A stretch of DNA of 64,000 bases, from assembly GCF_020966635.1 (NCBI RefSeq), contig NZ_JAJKFQ010000029.1, positions 62,001 through 126,000 on the forward strand, written 5' to 3'. The notes under the pieces were generated by a model that saw only the letters and a list, made by a program, of their open reading frames with translations, had not been told where the DNA came from and did no database searches. Below, piece after piece: positions 38,099 through 47,741 of this stretch; the first letter of the stretch is position 1; each line of letters opens with the position of its first letter. The stretch comes from Stieleria sp. JC731 (GTDB lineage: Bacteria > Planctomycetota > Planctomycetia > Pirellulales > Pirellulaceae). The position numbers and the translations under genes are program-made.

Positions 38099-40174
38099 AT
38101 GGAATTATGGTTCATCGCTCTCAGCTGCTTGGCAATCATCATTTGCCTGTACATTGGCATTCGCTACCGCAGTGTTGTCGTGTTCCTATCCACAACAGTT
38201 CTTGCTTTGTTTGCATTGGCGCTGATCATGCCAAGCGAAAAACGAACAACTGTGTCGGTCACAACCGAATCGACGGAACGGCAAAAGCCGACGACCGAAT
38301 CGAAATCAGCTGGTGATACGAAATCTGGAAAGCAATCGGATCAGCAAGTCGCGTCCTCAGAAAAGGATCGCAAGCAAACCGAAGTCACGCTGACCACGCT
38401 TGAATCTTTTCGCCCCATCGAAGTTCCCAATGACGGCTACGTTGGTTCGGATGCATGTAAAGAATGTCATGCGGAAAACCACGCCACCTGGGAAGCGTCC
38501 TACCATAGTACGATGACGCAGGTGGCCGATCCAGAAATTGTCCTTGGCGATTTTTCGGATGTCAGTGTCCAGTGCCAAGGACAAAACTACCGGATGACAA
38601 TGCAGGACGGTGTCTGTTCGGTCATCACCGTCAACCCAGACGATCCGACCAAGCCTGTTTCCGCACCCGTCGTGATGACCACCGGTTCACACCACATGCA
38701 GGTCTATTGGTTTGCAACAGGGAACCGCCGTTTGCTTGGCATGTTCCCTTTGGTTCACTTGAATGAAACTGGCGAATGGATTCCAAGGCAATCTGCGTTC
38801 TTGGTCCCGCCGGGCTTATCGGCGTCGTTTGAGATGGGACGGTGGAATGAGACATGTAGCGGTTGCCACTCGACGCAGCCCAAAAGCCGACGACTTTCAT
38901 CGGGTGATTGGGACACACACGTCGGGGAATTCGGGATCTCCTGTGAAGCATGCCACGGTCCCGGACAAGAACATCTCGACTTTCGCAGTCGATCGAAATC
39001 GCAAAACTCTGATTCTTTGCAAGCTCGCGACCCTGAAGAACAGGATCCGATCATCAACCCCGCAAACTTGTCAAAGGTTCGGTCCGCCCAAGTTTGTGGC
39101 CAATGCCATTCGGTCATCGATCCAAAATCCACGGATGCCGATTTCCAAGAAAAAGGGCACCAATACCGTCCCGGAAAGGATCTGCTTGAAACCCATAGCG
39201 TTTGGTTGCGTAGTTCGCCGGAATTCGAAAACACGCGAAAGACGCTCAATTACCCCGACCTCGAAACCCTACTGAACGAAACGTACTACCCCGACGGGAT
39301 GATCCGAGTTAGCGGCCGTGAATACAACGGGCTCATTCGTTCACCGTGTTATATCAAGGGCGAAATGACCTGTTTGTCATGTCATGATCTACACCAGGAC
39401 AATTCGGACGACCGGCCAATTAAGGAATGGGCCAACGATCAACTCAGTCAGCATGCGACCGAAGACCATGCGTGCACGCAGTGTCATTCTCCGGAGAAAT
39501 ATGGTTCGTCACACACCCATCATGCGGCAGAATCATCTGGGTCCAGTTGCTACAACTGCCATATGCCACACACGACCTACGGCCTCCTAAAAGCCATTCG
39601 CAGTCATCAGATCAGCAGTCCCAACGTCGGCGCCGACCGAGATGCGAAACGCACCAACGCTTGCAACCTTTGTCACCTGGATCAGACGCTGGCTTGGTCT
39701 GCCAAGCATCTCGAAGACTGGTACCAAACCGAGCCGCCAGTTCTTGATAAGACGGAACAAACGGTCGCCGCGTCGGTCATTTGGCTGACACGTTCCGATG
39801 CCGCGCAGCGCGCGATCACCGCGTGGCACATGGGCTGGGATGTGGCTCAATCCACCTCCGGAAACAACTGGCAACTTCCGTTGCTGACTGCATTACTGGA
39901 CGATGACTACGAGGCGATCCGTTTAATCGCCCGACGATCAATCAGGTCCTTGCCTGGAGGCGAAAGCTTTGAGTTCGATCTGGTCACATCAAGCACATCT
40001 GAACAGCGTCAGAGGCAGGCGTTAAAGTTGCTAAGCGGATGGCTTGCGAAGGACGAATCCAAGCAGATCAATCGCCCCGAATTGCTGATACTCGGCAACG
40101 AAGGTATCGCAGTTGATCAACTGAGAAGCCTGATCGATCAACGTGACAACACGCCGATCACGCTCAGCGAATAG
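38099..40174 (+). CDS. Membrane-anchored eight-haem c-type cytochrome
   Basis: 691 residues. Two N-terminal hydrophobic segments (residues ~2-20 and ~27-44) anchor it in the inner membrane. A charged Thr/Lys/Glu linker follows to ~110. Eight CXXCH motifs are present at about residues 120, 253, 282, 333, 425, 459, 484 and 522, consistent with an octahaem cytochrome of the cytochrome c554/multihaem group. The rest, ~540-690, is helical and HEAT-like. It probably carries electrons in the periplasm; an enzyme activity such as nitrite or hydroxylamine conversion cannot be claimed. It is probably in an operon with the TPR/UnbV lipoprotein gene, a pairing seen in related genomes. Confidence 0.88.
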   Translation: MELWFIALSCLAIIICLYIGIRYRSVVVFLSTTVLALFALALIMPSEKRTTVSVTTESTERQKPTTESKSAGDTKSGKQSDQQVASSEKDRKQTEVTLTTLESFRPIEVPNDGYVGSDACKECHAENHATWEASYHSTMTQVADPEIVLGDFSDVSVQCQGQNYRMTMQDGVCSVITVNPDDPTKPVSAPVVMTTGSHHMQVYWFATGNRRLLGMFPLVHLNETGEWIPRQSAFLVPPGLSASFEMGRWNETCSGCHSTQPKSRRLSSGDWDTHVGEFGISCEACHGPGQEHLDFRSRSKSQNSDSLQARDPEEQDPIINPANLSKVRSAQVCGQCHSVIDPKSTDADFQEKGHQYRPGKDLLETHSVWLRSSPEFENTRKTLNYPDLETLLNETYYPDGMIRVSGREYNGLIRSPCYIKGEMTCLSCHDLHQDNSDDRPIKEWANDQLSQHATEDHACTQCHSPEKYGSSHTHHAAESSGSSCYNCHMPHTTYGLLKAIRSHQISSPNVGADRDAKRTNACNLCHLDQTLAWSAKHLEDWYQTEPPVLDKTEQTVAASVIWLTRSDAAQRAITAWHMGWDVAQSTSGNNWQLPLLTALLDDDYEAIRLIARRSIRSLPGGESFEFDLVTSSTSEQRQRQALKLLSGWLAKDESKQINRPELLILGNEGIAVDQLRSLIDQRDNTPITLSE

Positions 40175-40218
40175 TGTCGCTGCAAATAGAGTTACTGCGA
40201 CTTGAATACGAAACGAAA

Positions 40219-40253
40219 AAACCGCAACCAAAGTTAGCCTTCGATTGCGGTTT
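40219..40253 (-). terminator. Hairpin terminator between convergent genes
   Basis: A 9-bp stem (40219-40227 with 40245-40253). The A-run just left of it (40216-40221) gives a T-tail on the minus strand, so it serves the small minus-strand gene at 40277 and possibly the plus-strand cytochrome gene too. Confidence 0.65.
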
Positions 40254-40276
40254 CACGTTTTTGGTTCTGGGTTGGC

Positions 40277-40477
40277 TTACTCGCCGTCATACCCAGTGTT
40301 GCTACGGATCAAATAAAACAAAGCTTGATCTGTAGCGTCTTGGCGAATTTCGGCCGCCAAGTTTTCGAGCATGACTGCTTCGTCAACTTGGCTTTCTTCC
40401 TTCACCGCTGGTAACTCCGCATCACCGATCCGTTGGGCCGGCGAAGGAGTCGATTGGACAGTTTTTTCTGCAATCAC
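40277..40477 (-). CDS. Small acidic protein, unknown function
   Basis: 66 residues from a GTG at 40475-40477, with AGGGG 9 nt upstream as a good ribosome binding site. There is no signal peptide. The sequence is acidic and helix-prone in the middle (DEAVMLENLAAEIRQDATDQALFYLIRS). No family is recognised. Hairpins at 40219-40253 and 40585-40610 bracket it, so it is probably an independent transcript. Confidence comes from the RBS and terminator, not from homology. Confidence 0.5.
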   Translation of the reverse strand: MIAEKTVQSTPSPAQRIGDAELPAVKEESQVDEAVMLENLAAEIRQDATDQALFYLIRSNTGYDGE

Positions 40478-40584
40478 AGAATTGATCCCCTACAAAATGG
40501 AGGAAATGTCCCGTCGCGGTTTTGAAATGATTTCGAACGAAACGGCTCCTTCTCGATTACCGCGACGAATAAGTAAAAGAACAC

Positions 40585-40610
40585 GCCGAAGGATGAATCC
40601 ATCCTTCGGC
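40585..40610 (-). terminator. Perfect 10-bp hairpin, probable terminator
   Basis: Arms 40585-40594 and 40601-40610 (GCCGAAGGAT / ATCCTTCGGC) enclose a 6-nt loop. On the minus strand a T-rich stretch follows, so it may end the long 40868-45577 transcript. The rest of 40478-40867 holds nothing else I can support. Confidence 0.55.
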
Positions 40611-40867
40611 CTTTCCATCTTAACACGCGTAGGCGAGCAGTCGAATCCACCGGAAAAGTTCGCATTGAAAGTTCTTCAATTCACCGCCCCCGATTAGCGC
40701 ATCCCTAACAGGGGGACTGATTGCTGTTTGAACTTGCAAATCGCAGGACATGCGAACTGGGAGAATCACGCAATCGAGCTTTCTTCGCTGACATCTGTTT
40801 CGCCCGTCGGCTTCATCGCAGAAGCCGACGTCGCATTGGCAGCCCTTCGAAGGTAGTGGAGCGCTGA

Positions 40868-43800
40868 TCAGTGTTTAGGCGAAATCATGATGTAGTCAAT
40901 TCCACACATATACGCCTGAACGGCCTTTTGATTCGCTCCTGTGATCGCGATTTCCAAACGCAATGGCTTTTTTCCATCGAGTTTGACACCTTCGAGAACG
41001 ATCGGATCAGACAAGCTGACCGATGTCGCGTAGAGGTCGATGTCCTGGTCAAAACGTTCACCGCTGGAATCGATCACCGAGACTTTGACCTGGGCGTAGT
41101 CTTTCGCTTTTGTCAGCCGCAACGAAACGTCATAGGTTCCTTCGTCTTGGAACGGCAACACGGTCGCCAATTTGGCACCAGTCTTCGCCCCCGTCCACCA
41201 CAGTTGCTCATTGCCCGACCAATCTTTTCCGAACCCATGCATCCCTTGGGGCCGGGCGGAACCGGCGCTAACGTCAACATCGGCCAACATCTCGGCTTCG
41301 ACAACGCTGCTACCGGCAGGGCCGATCACGCGAGAAGATGCATCCATCATTCCTGGCAAACCGACCTGGCTTGGTGACATCAGGTATTTGAACAAGTCGC
41401 GAACCTGACCGGGACTCATCGGCTGCAATTGGCCCGATGGCATCAACGACACGTTGGAAAGCTTGTCCTGTTCGATATCGTCTTGGGCGATCACGACAAC
41501 CTCGGTGGCGGTTTGAACGGTCACCGCATCGTCGTTCTCGCTCTTCACGATACCGCTGACAACTCGTCCATCGGCAAGTAGGAAGTTCTGCACCTGATAG
41601 GCTTTTCCGATCAGCGAATTGGGTTCCAAGATATTTTCCAGCAGGTAGTCCAATTTGCTGCGGTTGGCTCCAGTGATGTCTGGACCGATGTCGCCACCGA
41701 CTCCAAACAGCTTGTGACATTTTCCGCAGTTCGCTTCGTACAGAATACGCCCACGTGAAGCACTGGCGTTTGCCAACGCGTTGGGCTTCAAGATGTTGCG
41801 ATACTTGACGTATTCTGCTTCCATCTCTTCGCTCGACTGGGCGATCTTTCCCCAAGCCTTCTCAAGGCGTGAGTTCAGCTTGTCGTTTCCGAGCGAGATT
41901 GCTTGACGGATGATGAACGCCGGAATGGTTGCCGGTTCGACCTTCCCGGATTCCATCGCGGACACAAATTGTTCAGCAGACTTGGGACGGGAGACCAAGG
42001 TGCTATACGCGGCCGTCTTGGCATTCTCAGACAGAGTTGGCAATGCCTCAAGCAACCGTGCAGGGATTTCGGCTGAATCGAAATCAGCCAATGCCGCGAC
42101 CGCTTTATCACTGACAACGGAATCGTCCAGCAACGTTAGCAGGATCGATGGCAAATCCTTGTCACGTCCGGTTCGCAGCGCAGCCAAGGCTTCCAGACGT
42201 TTTGCCGGTTGGGAATTTCGATCGGCAAGGACGTTGCGAAACTGCGGGAACACACTGGAATCGCCAACCCGCATTGCGAATGACATCGCCAATTCACGCA
42301 CTCGCGGCTGATCGACTTCGGCCAAACGTTTGTAGGCGTTTGGCCACTGCTGGGGCATTTTCAGCCCAGCACGACTTTCAGCAGCAGCGTTCAGTTCTTC
42401 GAGGATGGTCAGCTGATCGCGTTGATTTTTTCCTGTCGTCAGACGAGCGACCAAGGCAGCACGGCCTTCTGGTGTCGTAGCGGTTCTGCGAATTGCAAAC
42501 CGCCCAACATTCGGCAGCGGGCTCGAATTGGCGATCGCCAAAGCTCGTTCTGGATTTTCATCCACCAAAGGCTCTAACCCGTACCAAACCATCAATGGCA
42601 AATTGTGGTCATGTGAATCGATCGCGGATTTCGCCAGATGTTCAACAATCTCCCAGCGACGATCGTTAGGCATGCGTTCCAAAACACTCGCCAAGTACCG
42701 ACGAACAACCGCACTTGAATCATTCAGGATGTCGCCGGTTAGCGAAAGGCTTCCGTGACTGGCAACGCCTTTTGTTTGATAGGACTCACCGACAAAGTGA
42801 ATCGCCCAGCCACGAACATATTCGTCTTCGTGTGCCATCATTTTTTGCAAGGCCGCTCCGCTGAGCGTCCCTGCGCCGTGCATCGCCCATAGGGCACGCA
42901 GTCGGTCTCGGCGGCTTGCCGATTTAGCGAAAGCTTCGGTTAGCAGGCTGCCAACATGATCGACGTTGCTTGACCCAGCGGCGGCTCGCTCTTGAATGAT
43001 GCGAGCAGCCTGCCGAGCGATGAAACCATTGTCGTTTGATAGGTTTGCAACGAGTACTTCATCGGACTCATTCCACAAGTCGATTTTGACTGGATTCAAT
43101 TGACCATATCGGATTCGGAACAACCGACCGTCGGTTCGATCCCAAACTTCATCCGTTCGATTGTGACAAGTTTGAACATCGTGCCAGTCCGATGTATAGA
43201 TCGCTCCATCAGGACCGACCATGACTCCGACGCCGATCTCCAAGTGATCCCTTGCAAGCGCGAAGTCCGGTCGGTGTCGACCGATGTACCCCGACCCGTT
43301 TCGATCAACCGCCTCTTGAACGACACGGTGGCCGTGCAGGTTATGAAACAGCAGCTTGCCTTCGTATTGCGAGGGAAAGACACCTCCGTTGTAAATTGCC
43401 AGTCCACAATGGGCATGGCCACCGCCTAGCAATGACGTCCCAATCGGTGCGGAAGGTTTCGTCGTTTTGTTGTCGCCCCAGAACGCGTGGCTGGCAATAT
43501 TGCCCGTGTAGTGGGCGTGATCGGCGATCGTTTTGATGTCGTCGTAGGTATAGGAATTGAAATGGTTCCCGGCCTGACGTTGATAACGTGCACCTTGGAT
43601 GATGTGGTACAGGTGCGGAATCACACAGGCGGTAACAAACCAGTCACCTTCGTCGTTGAAATCAACACCCCAAGGGTTACTGGTCCCGTGAGCGAAAACT
43701 TCAAATTGATGTCGAGTCGGATGATATCGCCAAACGCCAGCGTTGATCGGGATCCGTTGATCATCGGGAGTTCCTGGCTTGCCGACCTTGCTGTGTGTGA

Positions 43801-45577
43801 AGACGCCGTGGCAACCGTACAACCATCCGTCGGGTCCCCAGGTAAAGCTATTCAGTGTTTCATGGGTATCGTGGTACCCAAAGCCATCCAGCAGCACCCT
43901 TGGCTCCGCATCAGGAACCGCGTCATGATCGGCGTCGGGAATGAAAAGCAATTCGGGAGCGGCACCGATCCAAACACCGTCAAAGCCAACTTCGATTCCG
44001 CTAGCTAAGTTGATGCCCTCGATAAACGTTTTCTTCGTCTCGAACGAACCATCGGCGTCCTCATCGGAAAACACGACGACGCGGTCTTTCCCCTGACCTT
44101 CGGGAGCCTTTGTCGGATAGGTGTGTCCTTCGACAACCCAGATGCGACCCTTGGCATCAAAACACATCGCAATCGGCTGAGTCAATTCAGGTTCACCGGC
44201 GATTAGATCGACGTCAAAGCCTTCAGGGACCATCATGTTTTCGGCGGCTTCCTTTGGTGTGTACCCGTCCGCGTACTTTGACTGATCGCGTCCTTCTTCG
44301 ACCTTCCACTTGGCAGGCGTATAGGCAACCACCTCGCCAGTTTGAATATGAACGGACAGTCCTCGTTTACTGCACGAAACGATGTCCAGCTTCTTGTCAC
44401 CATTGAGATCGCTAACCAAGACATCAGTCCCGACACCCGAATCGCCGTGGATCATTCGGGGGACAAAATCGATCCCATTGTCTGCAGATGTATTCTGAAA
44501 CCAGAACAAAACCGGTTCTTGCAATCCGCCGGCGTCTTTGCCGGCGTGCGCCATAAAGCGTTTGCCAGTGACAATATCCTGTCGACCGTCGCCATCAATA
44601 TCAGCGACCGCCACCGCATGAAGCTGGCTAAAGGCGATGCCATAATCGTTTTCCGTTGACGACTGTCCCATCAGATCGTGACGGACAAAGGTCCCCGCCG
44701 AAGTTTGCTCGAACCAAGCCAGCCCCCAAGCGTGCGCGTTCAACGAAGTCACAATGTCCGAATCACCGTCGGCATCAACATCAACAACGCAAATCTGTGC
44801 TCCGCCGCCACCGACGTTTTCTTGATTCCAGATCTGTTTCTCCCATAGCCCACGACCTGCATTGCCTTGGTCGCTAGTCAACGAGTCAGCGCGGACGCCA
44901 GGATTCTTCCACCAATAGGTCTTGTCCAAGAGATCCAGGTGACCATCGCCATCAACATCGCCGACGCCCAAACCGTGTGCGAACCGACCACCACAAGCCC
45001 CCGGGCGTGTCGCCGCATAAAACTGCCAAGGCTTGGTTGCATCTTCGCCGGCTGCGAAAAATCCATAGCTGCCCGCGTTGCCACAGATGATTTCCGGCAA
45101 ACCGCCTGGCACGATGTCGGCGAATGCGGGTGATTCATTGTCAACGCCAGCGGTGATTTCCTTCATCTCCCAGTGCTCTGCTGACGCCGCGTTCCCTGGA
45201 TTCAAATACAGACGTGCTGCCTGCCCAGGAAACCCAACCACCAGTACATCGTTCGCACCGTCGTTGTTCACGTCCGCGACGTGACTAAAAAACTGGTCGC
45301 TATAAGCAACGACTGGAAATTCACGAGGCGGCGCGATCTCAAAATGTTCGCTGAAATCTGGACCTCGAAACCAAAGAGGCCCGGCGACGATATCAGCGAC
45401 ACCATCCCCGTCGATATCGCCTTGTGATGCGCCTTCGGCATAAAAGCGATCGTGGATTCGCTGCGTCTTCCAACCGTCAGACGCCATCGTTGGTGCGGAG
45501 CCGAATGCGGCTCCCATCGAAAAGACGAGAGAGCAGATCGATAGCCTGCCCAATGGAATGCGGCCAATGAAGGTCAT
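40868..45577 (-). CDS. FG-GAP / dehydrogenase-propeller / HEAT / cytochrome c fusion, exported
   Basis: 1569 residues with a signal peptide (IPLGRLSICSLVFSMGAAFGSAPTMA, slightly truncated view). An FG-GAP/VCBS propeller with DxDxDG loops (DIDGDGVAD, DVDGDGHLD, DIDGDGRQD) spans ~30-430. A planctomycete membrane-bound dehydrogenase-like propeller spans ~445-880 (MCFDAKGRIWVVEGHTYP, HCGLAIYNGG). A HEAT-repeat array of ~880-1240 follows, then a haem-binding motif CGKCH at 1284 in ANCGKCHKLFGVGGDIGPD. The C-terminal ~150 residues are a beta-sandwich-like domain, possibly carbohydrate-binding. The dehydrogenase/HEAT/cytochrome part is a standard family ('PVC-type haem-binding CxxCH protein'); the N-terminal FG-GAP fusion is an extension. 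It would oxidise an exported substrate, probably a sugar; the substrate is unknown. Confidence 0.87.
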   Translation of the reverse strand: MTFIGRIPLGRLSICSLVFSMGAAFGSAPTMASDGWKTQRIHDRFYAEGASQGDIDGDGVADIVAGPLWFRGPDFSEHFEIAPPREFPVVAYSDQFFSHVADVNNDGANDVLVVGFPGQAARLYLNPGNAASAEHWEMKEITAGVDNESPAFADIVPGGLPEIICGNAGSYGFFAAGEDATKPWQFYAATRPGACGGRFAHGLGVGDVDGDGHLDLLDKTYWWKNPGVRADSLTSDQGNAGRGLWEKQIWNQENVGGGGAQICVVDVDADGDSDIVTSLNAHAWGLAWFEQTSAGTFVRHDLMGQSSTENDYGIAFSQLHAVAVADIDGDGRQDIVTGKRFMAHAGKDAGGLQEPVLFWFQNTSADNGIDFVPRMIHGDSGVGTDVLVSDLNGDKKLDIVSCSKRGLSVHIQTGEVVAYTPAKWKVEEGRDQSKYADGYTPKEAAENMMVPEGFDVDLIAGEPELTQPIAMCFDAKGRIWVVEGHTYPTKAPEGQGKDRVVVFSDEDADGSFETKKTFIEGINLASGIEVGFDGVWIGAAPELLFIPDADHDAVPDAEPRVLLDGFGYHDTHETLNSFTWGPDGWLYGCHGVFTHSKVGKPGTPDDQRIPINAGVWRYHPTRHQFEVFAHGTSNPWGVDFNDEGDWFVTACVIPHLYHIIQGARYQRQAGNHFNSYTYDDIKTIADHAHYTGNIASHAFWGDNKTTKPSAPIGTSLLGGGHAHCGLAIYNGGVFPSQYEGKLLFHNLHGHRVVQEAVDRNGSGYIGRHRPDFALARDHLEIGVGVMVGPDGAIYTSDWHDVQTCHNRTDEVWDRTDGRLFRIRYGQLNPVKIDLWNESDEVLVANLSNDNGFIARQAARIIQERAAAGSSNVDHVGSLLTEAFAKSASRRDRLRALWAMHGAGTLSGAALQKMMAHEDEYVRGWAIHFVGESYQTKGVASHGSLSLTGDILNDSSAVVRRYLASVLERMPNDRRWEIVEHLAKSAIDSHDHNLPLMVWYGLEPLVDENPERALAIANSSPLPNVGRFAIRRTATTPEGRAALVARLTTGKNQRDQLTILEELNAAAESRAGLKMPQQWPNAYKRLAEVDQPRVRELAMSFAMRVGDSSVFPQFRNVLADRNSQPAKRLEALAALRTGRDKDLPSILLTLLDDSVVSDKAVAALADFDSAEIPARLLEALPTLSENAKTAAYSTLVSRPKSAEQFVSAMESGKVEPATIPAFIIRQAISLGNDKLNSRLEKAWGKIAQSSEEMEAEYVKYRNILKPNALANASASRGRILYEANCGKCHKLFGVGGDIGPDITGANRSKLDYLLENILEPNSLIGKAYQVQNFLLADGRVVSGIVKSENDDAVTVQTATEVVVIAQDDIEQDKLSNVSLMPSGQLQPMSPGQVRDLFKYLMSPSQVGLPGMMDASSRVIGPAGSSVVEAEMLADVDVSAGSARPQGMHGFGKDWSGNEQLWWTGAKTGAKLATVLPFQDEGTYDVSLRLTKAKDYAQVKVSVIDSSGERFDQDIDLYATSVSLSDPIVLEGVKLDGKKPLRLEIAITGANQKAVQAYMCGIDYIMISPKH

Positions 45578-46062
45578 TCTAAACTGGAGCGGTTTTGAGG
45601 AAGGAAGGTCTAGGAAGGGACGGCACAGCGAGTTGCAGATGCCGCGTTTTATCGCGTCGGCGTTCTAATCACCGACGAATTCAAATCGATTCACTCAATG
45701 GAGTTCGATCGAGCTGGATTACTGCGAAAGCATTCACTTGCCAAAGACGACGGGAATAACGCCAAGCAAACTCGACCAATGCGTCGGCATCACAAGTGCC
45801 GTCATCGAACTTGAACGCTTCGCTTTCGACATCCGAGCGCCGCAAGGGCGGATCCAGTCACGGTGGACAACCCATAGGCTACACGATTTCCCCCAAGCGA
45901 CAACAGTTTTGCGCGCTCTCAATCGATTTCGCAGGTTGCTGAAGATTCTGCCGGGGGGCCTTCACATCTGGACACTCAACTTGCGGTAAACTACCCATCG
46001 GTCAGCACTGCGATGCCAACCATGACTCATTCGATTTCTCTAATAACCGACCGAGGGCTCCC
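45578..46062. other. Intergenic region, no supported gene
   Basis: About 485 bp between divergent genes. Short frames of ~60-80 codons exist on both strands around 45734-45989, but they lack a domain or RBS and overlap each other antisense. Promoters are assumed to lie here. Confidence 0.5.
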
Positions 46063-46458
46063 ATGTCCGAATCTTTCGATACGCAATTCGCCGGAGCTGT
46101 TGAAGATCGCGACGCGATTTTGATGCGTCAGATGATGGGACAAGCCGAATTCGTTCTCTTGGCAGTGACCGACGACGATGACGACGATGATGATGGTGCG
46201 GCGAACGTCTTTAGCACCGAACTCAATGGCATGGACCTGCTGGTCGCCTTCACAAGCGACGATGCGGCGCGAAACTTTATCGAACTTCGCAAAGAGCAAT
46301 ACGAGGACGAAGACGAAATTGGCGGTTACATCCTGGGCGGTGAAACCCTGCTAGAATACATGCCGCCAGATCATGGGTTGTACCTGAACCCCGATACCGA
46401 CTCGCCACTGGTCGTCGACCTCGATCTATTGGAGTTGGTTCAGAAAGCCCAGGTGTAA
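46063..46458 (+). CDS. SseB-like small acidic protein
   Basis: 131 residues, no signal peptide. An eight-Asp run occupies ~residues 37-44. The surrounding pattern (LLAVTDD ... FSTELNGMDLLVAFTSDDAARNF ... GGYILGGETLLEYMPPDHGLYLNPDTD) resembles the SseB N-terminal domain, a widespread fold in bacteria of mostly unknown function. GAGGG lies just upstream of the ATG. The gene ends 36 bp before the next membrane-protein gene, so they may share a transcript. The SseB match is by pattern recognition only. Confidence 0.65.
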   Translation: MSESFDTQFAGAVEDRDAILMRQMMGQAEFVLLAVTDDDDDDDDGAANVFSTELNGMDLLVAFTSDDAARNFIELRKEQYEDEDEIGGYILGGETLLEYMPPDHGLYLNPDTDSPLVVDLDLLELVQKAQV

Positions 46459-46494
46459 CGCTTCACCTATCGACGCCGCATTTAAGTCACCCTA

Positions 46495-47688
46495 GTGAAC
46501 GAGCCAGTTAATCCGTACGCGGCTCCCATCGCCGACGGCGACAGCGATTCACAACCATCACCGGGCGACTACATCGTCGAACGCCTCGAATTCGAAGGCG
46601 TTCTAACGCTACGAGATTACCAAGACGCGATCATCAGCAGCGGCCTTCGAAAAGACACACGCCGGTTGTTTCGCATCGTCGTTTTCATCGCAGCGATGAG
46701 CACGCTGGTGACGCTGCTGAGCCTGTTCCGCGCGAACAGCTTGAGCGATCCGGGTTTTCTGCGTTCTCTGCTGGCGCAGTTTGTCCTGTTGAGCGGATTT
46801 ATCTTTCACCTCCTCTTTCACCACTGGCAACTGCGTGAAGTTCTTGCCAAATGCCAATCGGCCGTCGGACCGATCAAGGGTTACATCGATTCATCATCGT
46901 TCACGATCCAATCGGAACACTCGACCGAACGCCACCCTTTGGAACATCTGGTCGCATCGTCCTGCAAAAACGACCAGTGGTCATTCACGTTCACCAAGAC
47001 CTACGCGTTCTTTTATGTTCTGCCGTTCGAGTTCTTTTCCAACGAACGGGATGCACGACACATTGCCGACCATTGGCAACAGTTACGTCCGCCGGGTATG
47101 AACTCTGTTGTCGACCTCGCGCAGCAAGAAATGCCTAATTTGGATTTCATCCGCCAACCCGCTGCCGACGCCGTCCATTACGAGGGCCCGGTTTATAAAG
47201 GCGACGAGTCTGGCACCGCATTCAGCGCTGCTGCCAAGTCTTTTTTCCGTCGAACAATGTTATCTGTTTCCGTCATGGGCCTCGGATTCTTAGGCTCACT
47301 TGCCATCCTGAACAGCGGCCTGGGAGGATATCTAGGCTGGGGCTTGCTGTACCTCGCGGTTGCCGTGCTATTCGGCTTCTTGCGAATCTGGAAAGAACGT
47401 CGTAAAGCGTCCAACAGCGAAGGTGAAGTCTACTGGCAATCCCGAGGCTACTTAGACAACGACGGTTTCGAAACCATGACAGCGACCGGCCAGCGATGCG
47501 GAACTTGGGACAGCTACCGTCGCTATGAGATCAACGATGCCGTGATCGTCCTCTACCCAACAGACATTGACATCTTTGGAGGCTTGATCGCTCGGACTCA
47601 ATTTTCGGACGACGAAAGTTGGCACACAGCAATCCAATTGATCGCGACGAAACTTCCTTCCAATTCGCAGTATCGATCGAATCGATAA
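46495..47688 (+). CDS. Membrane protein with two TM-pair plus YcxB-like modules
   Basis: 397 residues from a GTG. The N-terminus carries the planctomycete-typical NPYAAP motif (EPVNPYAAPIADG). Two similar halves are visible. Each has a hydrophobic pair (about 60-105 and 255-290), then a soluble domain of YcxB-like character (first GYIDSSSFTIQSEHSTERHPLEHL, second GYLDNDGFETMTATGQRCGTWDSY, both followed by an aromatic 'F-Y-V-L-P / I-V-L-Y-P' segment). The internal duplication suggests a tandem fusion of one ancestral unit. The function is unknown. A REP-like palindrome cluster starts ~50 bp after the stop. Confidence 0.7.
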   Translation: MNEPVNPYAAPIADGDSDSQPSPGDYIVERLEFEGVLTLRDYQDAIISSGLRKDTRRLFRIVVFIAAMSTLVTLLSLFRANSLSDPGFLRSLLAQFVLLSGFIFHLLFHHWQLREVLAKCQSAVGPIKGYIDSSSFTIQSEHSTERHPLEHLVASSCKNDQWSFTFTKTYAFFYVLPFEFFSNERDARHIADHWQQLRPPGMNSVVDLAQQEMPNLDFIRQPAADAVHYEGPVYKGDESGTAFSAAAKSFFRRTMLSVSVMGLGFLGSLAILNSGLGGYLGWGLLYLAVAVLFGFLRIWKERRKASNSEGEVYWQSRGYLDNDGFETMTATGQRCGTWDSYRRYEINDAVIVLYPTDIDIFGGLIARTQFSDDESWHTAIQLIATKLPSNSQYRSNR

Positions 47689-47741
47689 CCGGATTGCGGC
47701 ACGGTTGTGAGCAGGAAGCGGAAGGCTGAATGTTCCGTGCC

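Noticed and set aside
45734-45989. Pair of antisense ~60- and 83-codon frames
   Set aside because: They overlap antisense and have no ribosome binding site or homology pattern; a shadow of chance frames is more likely.
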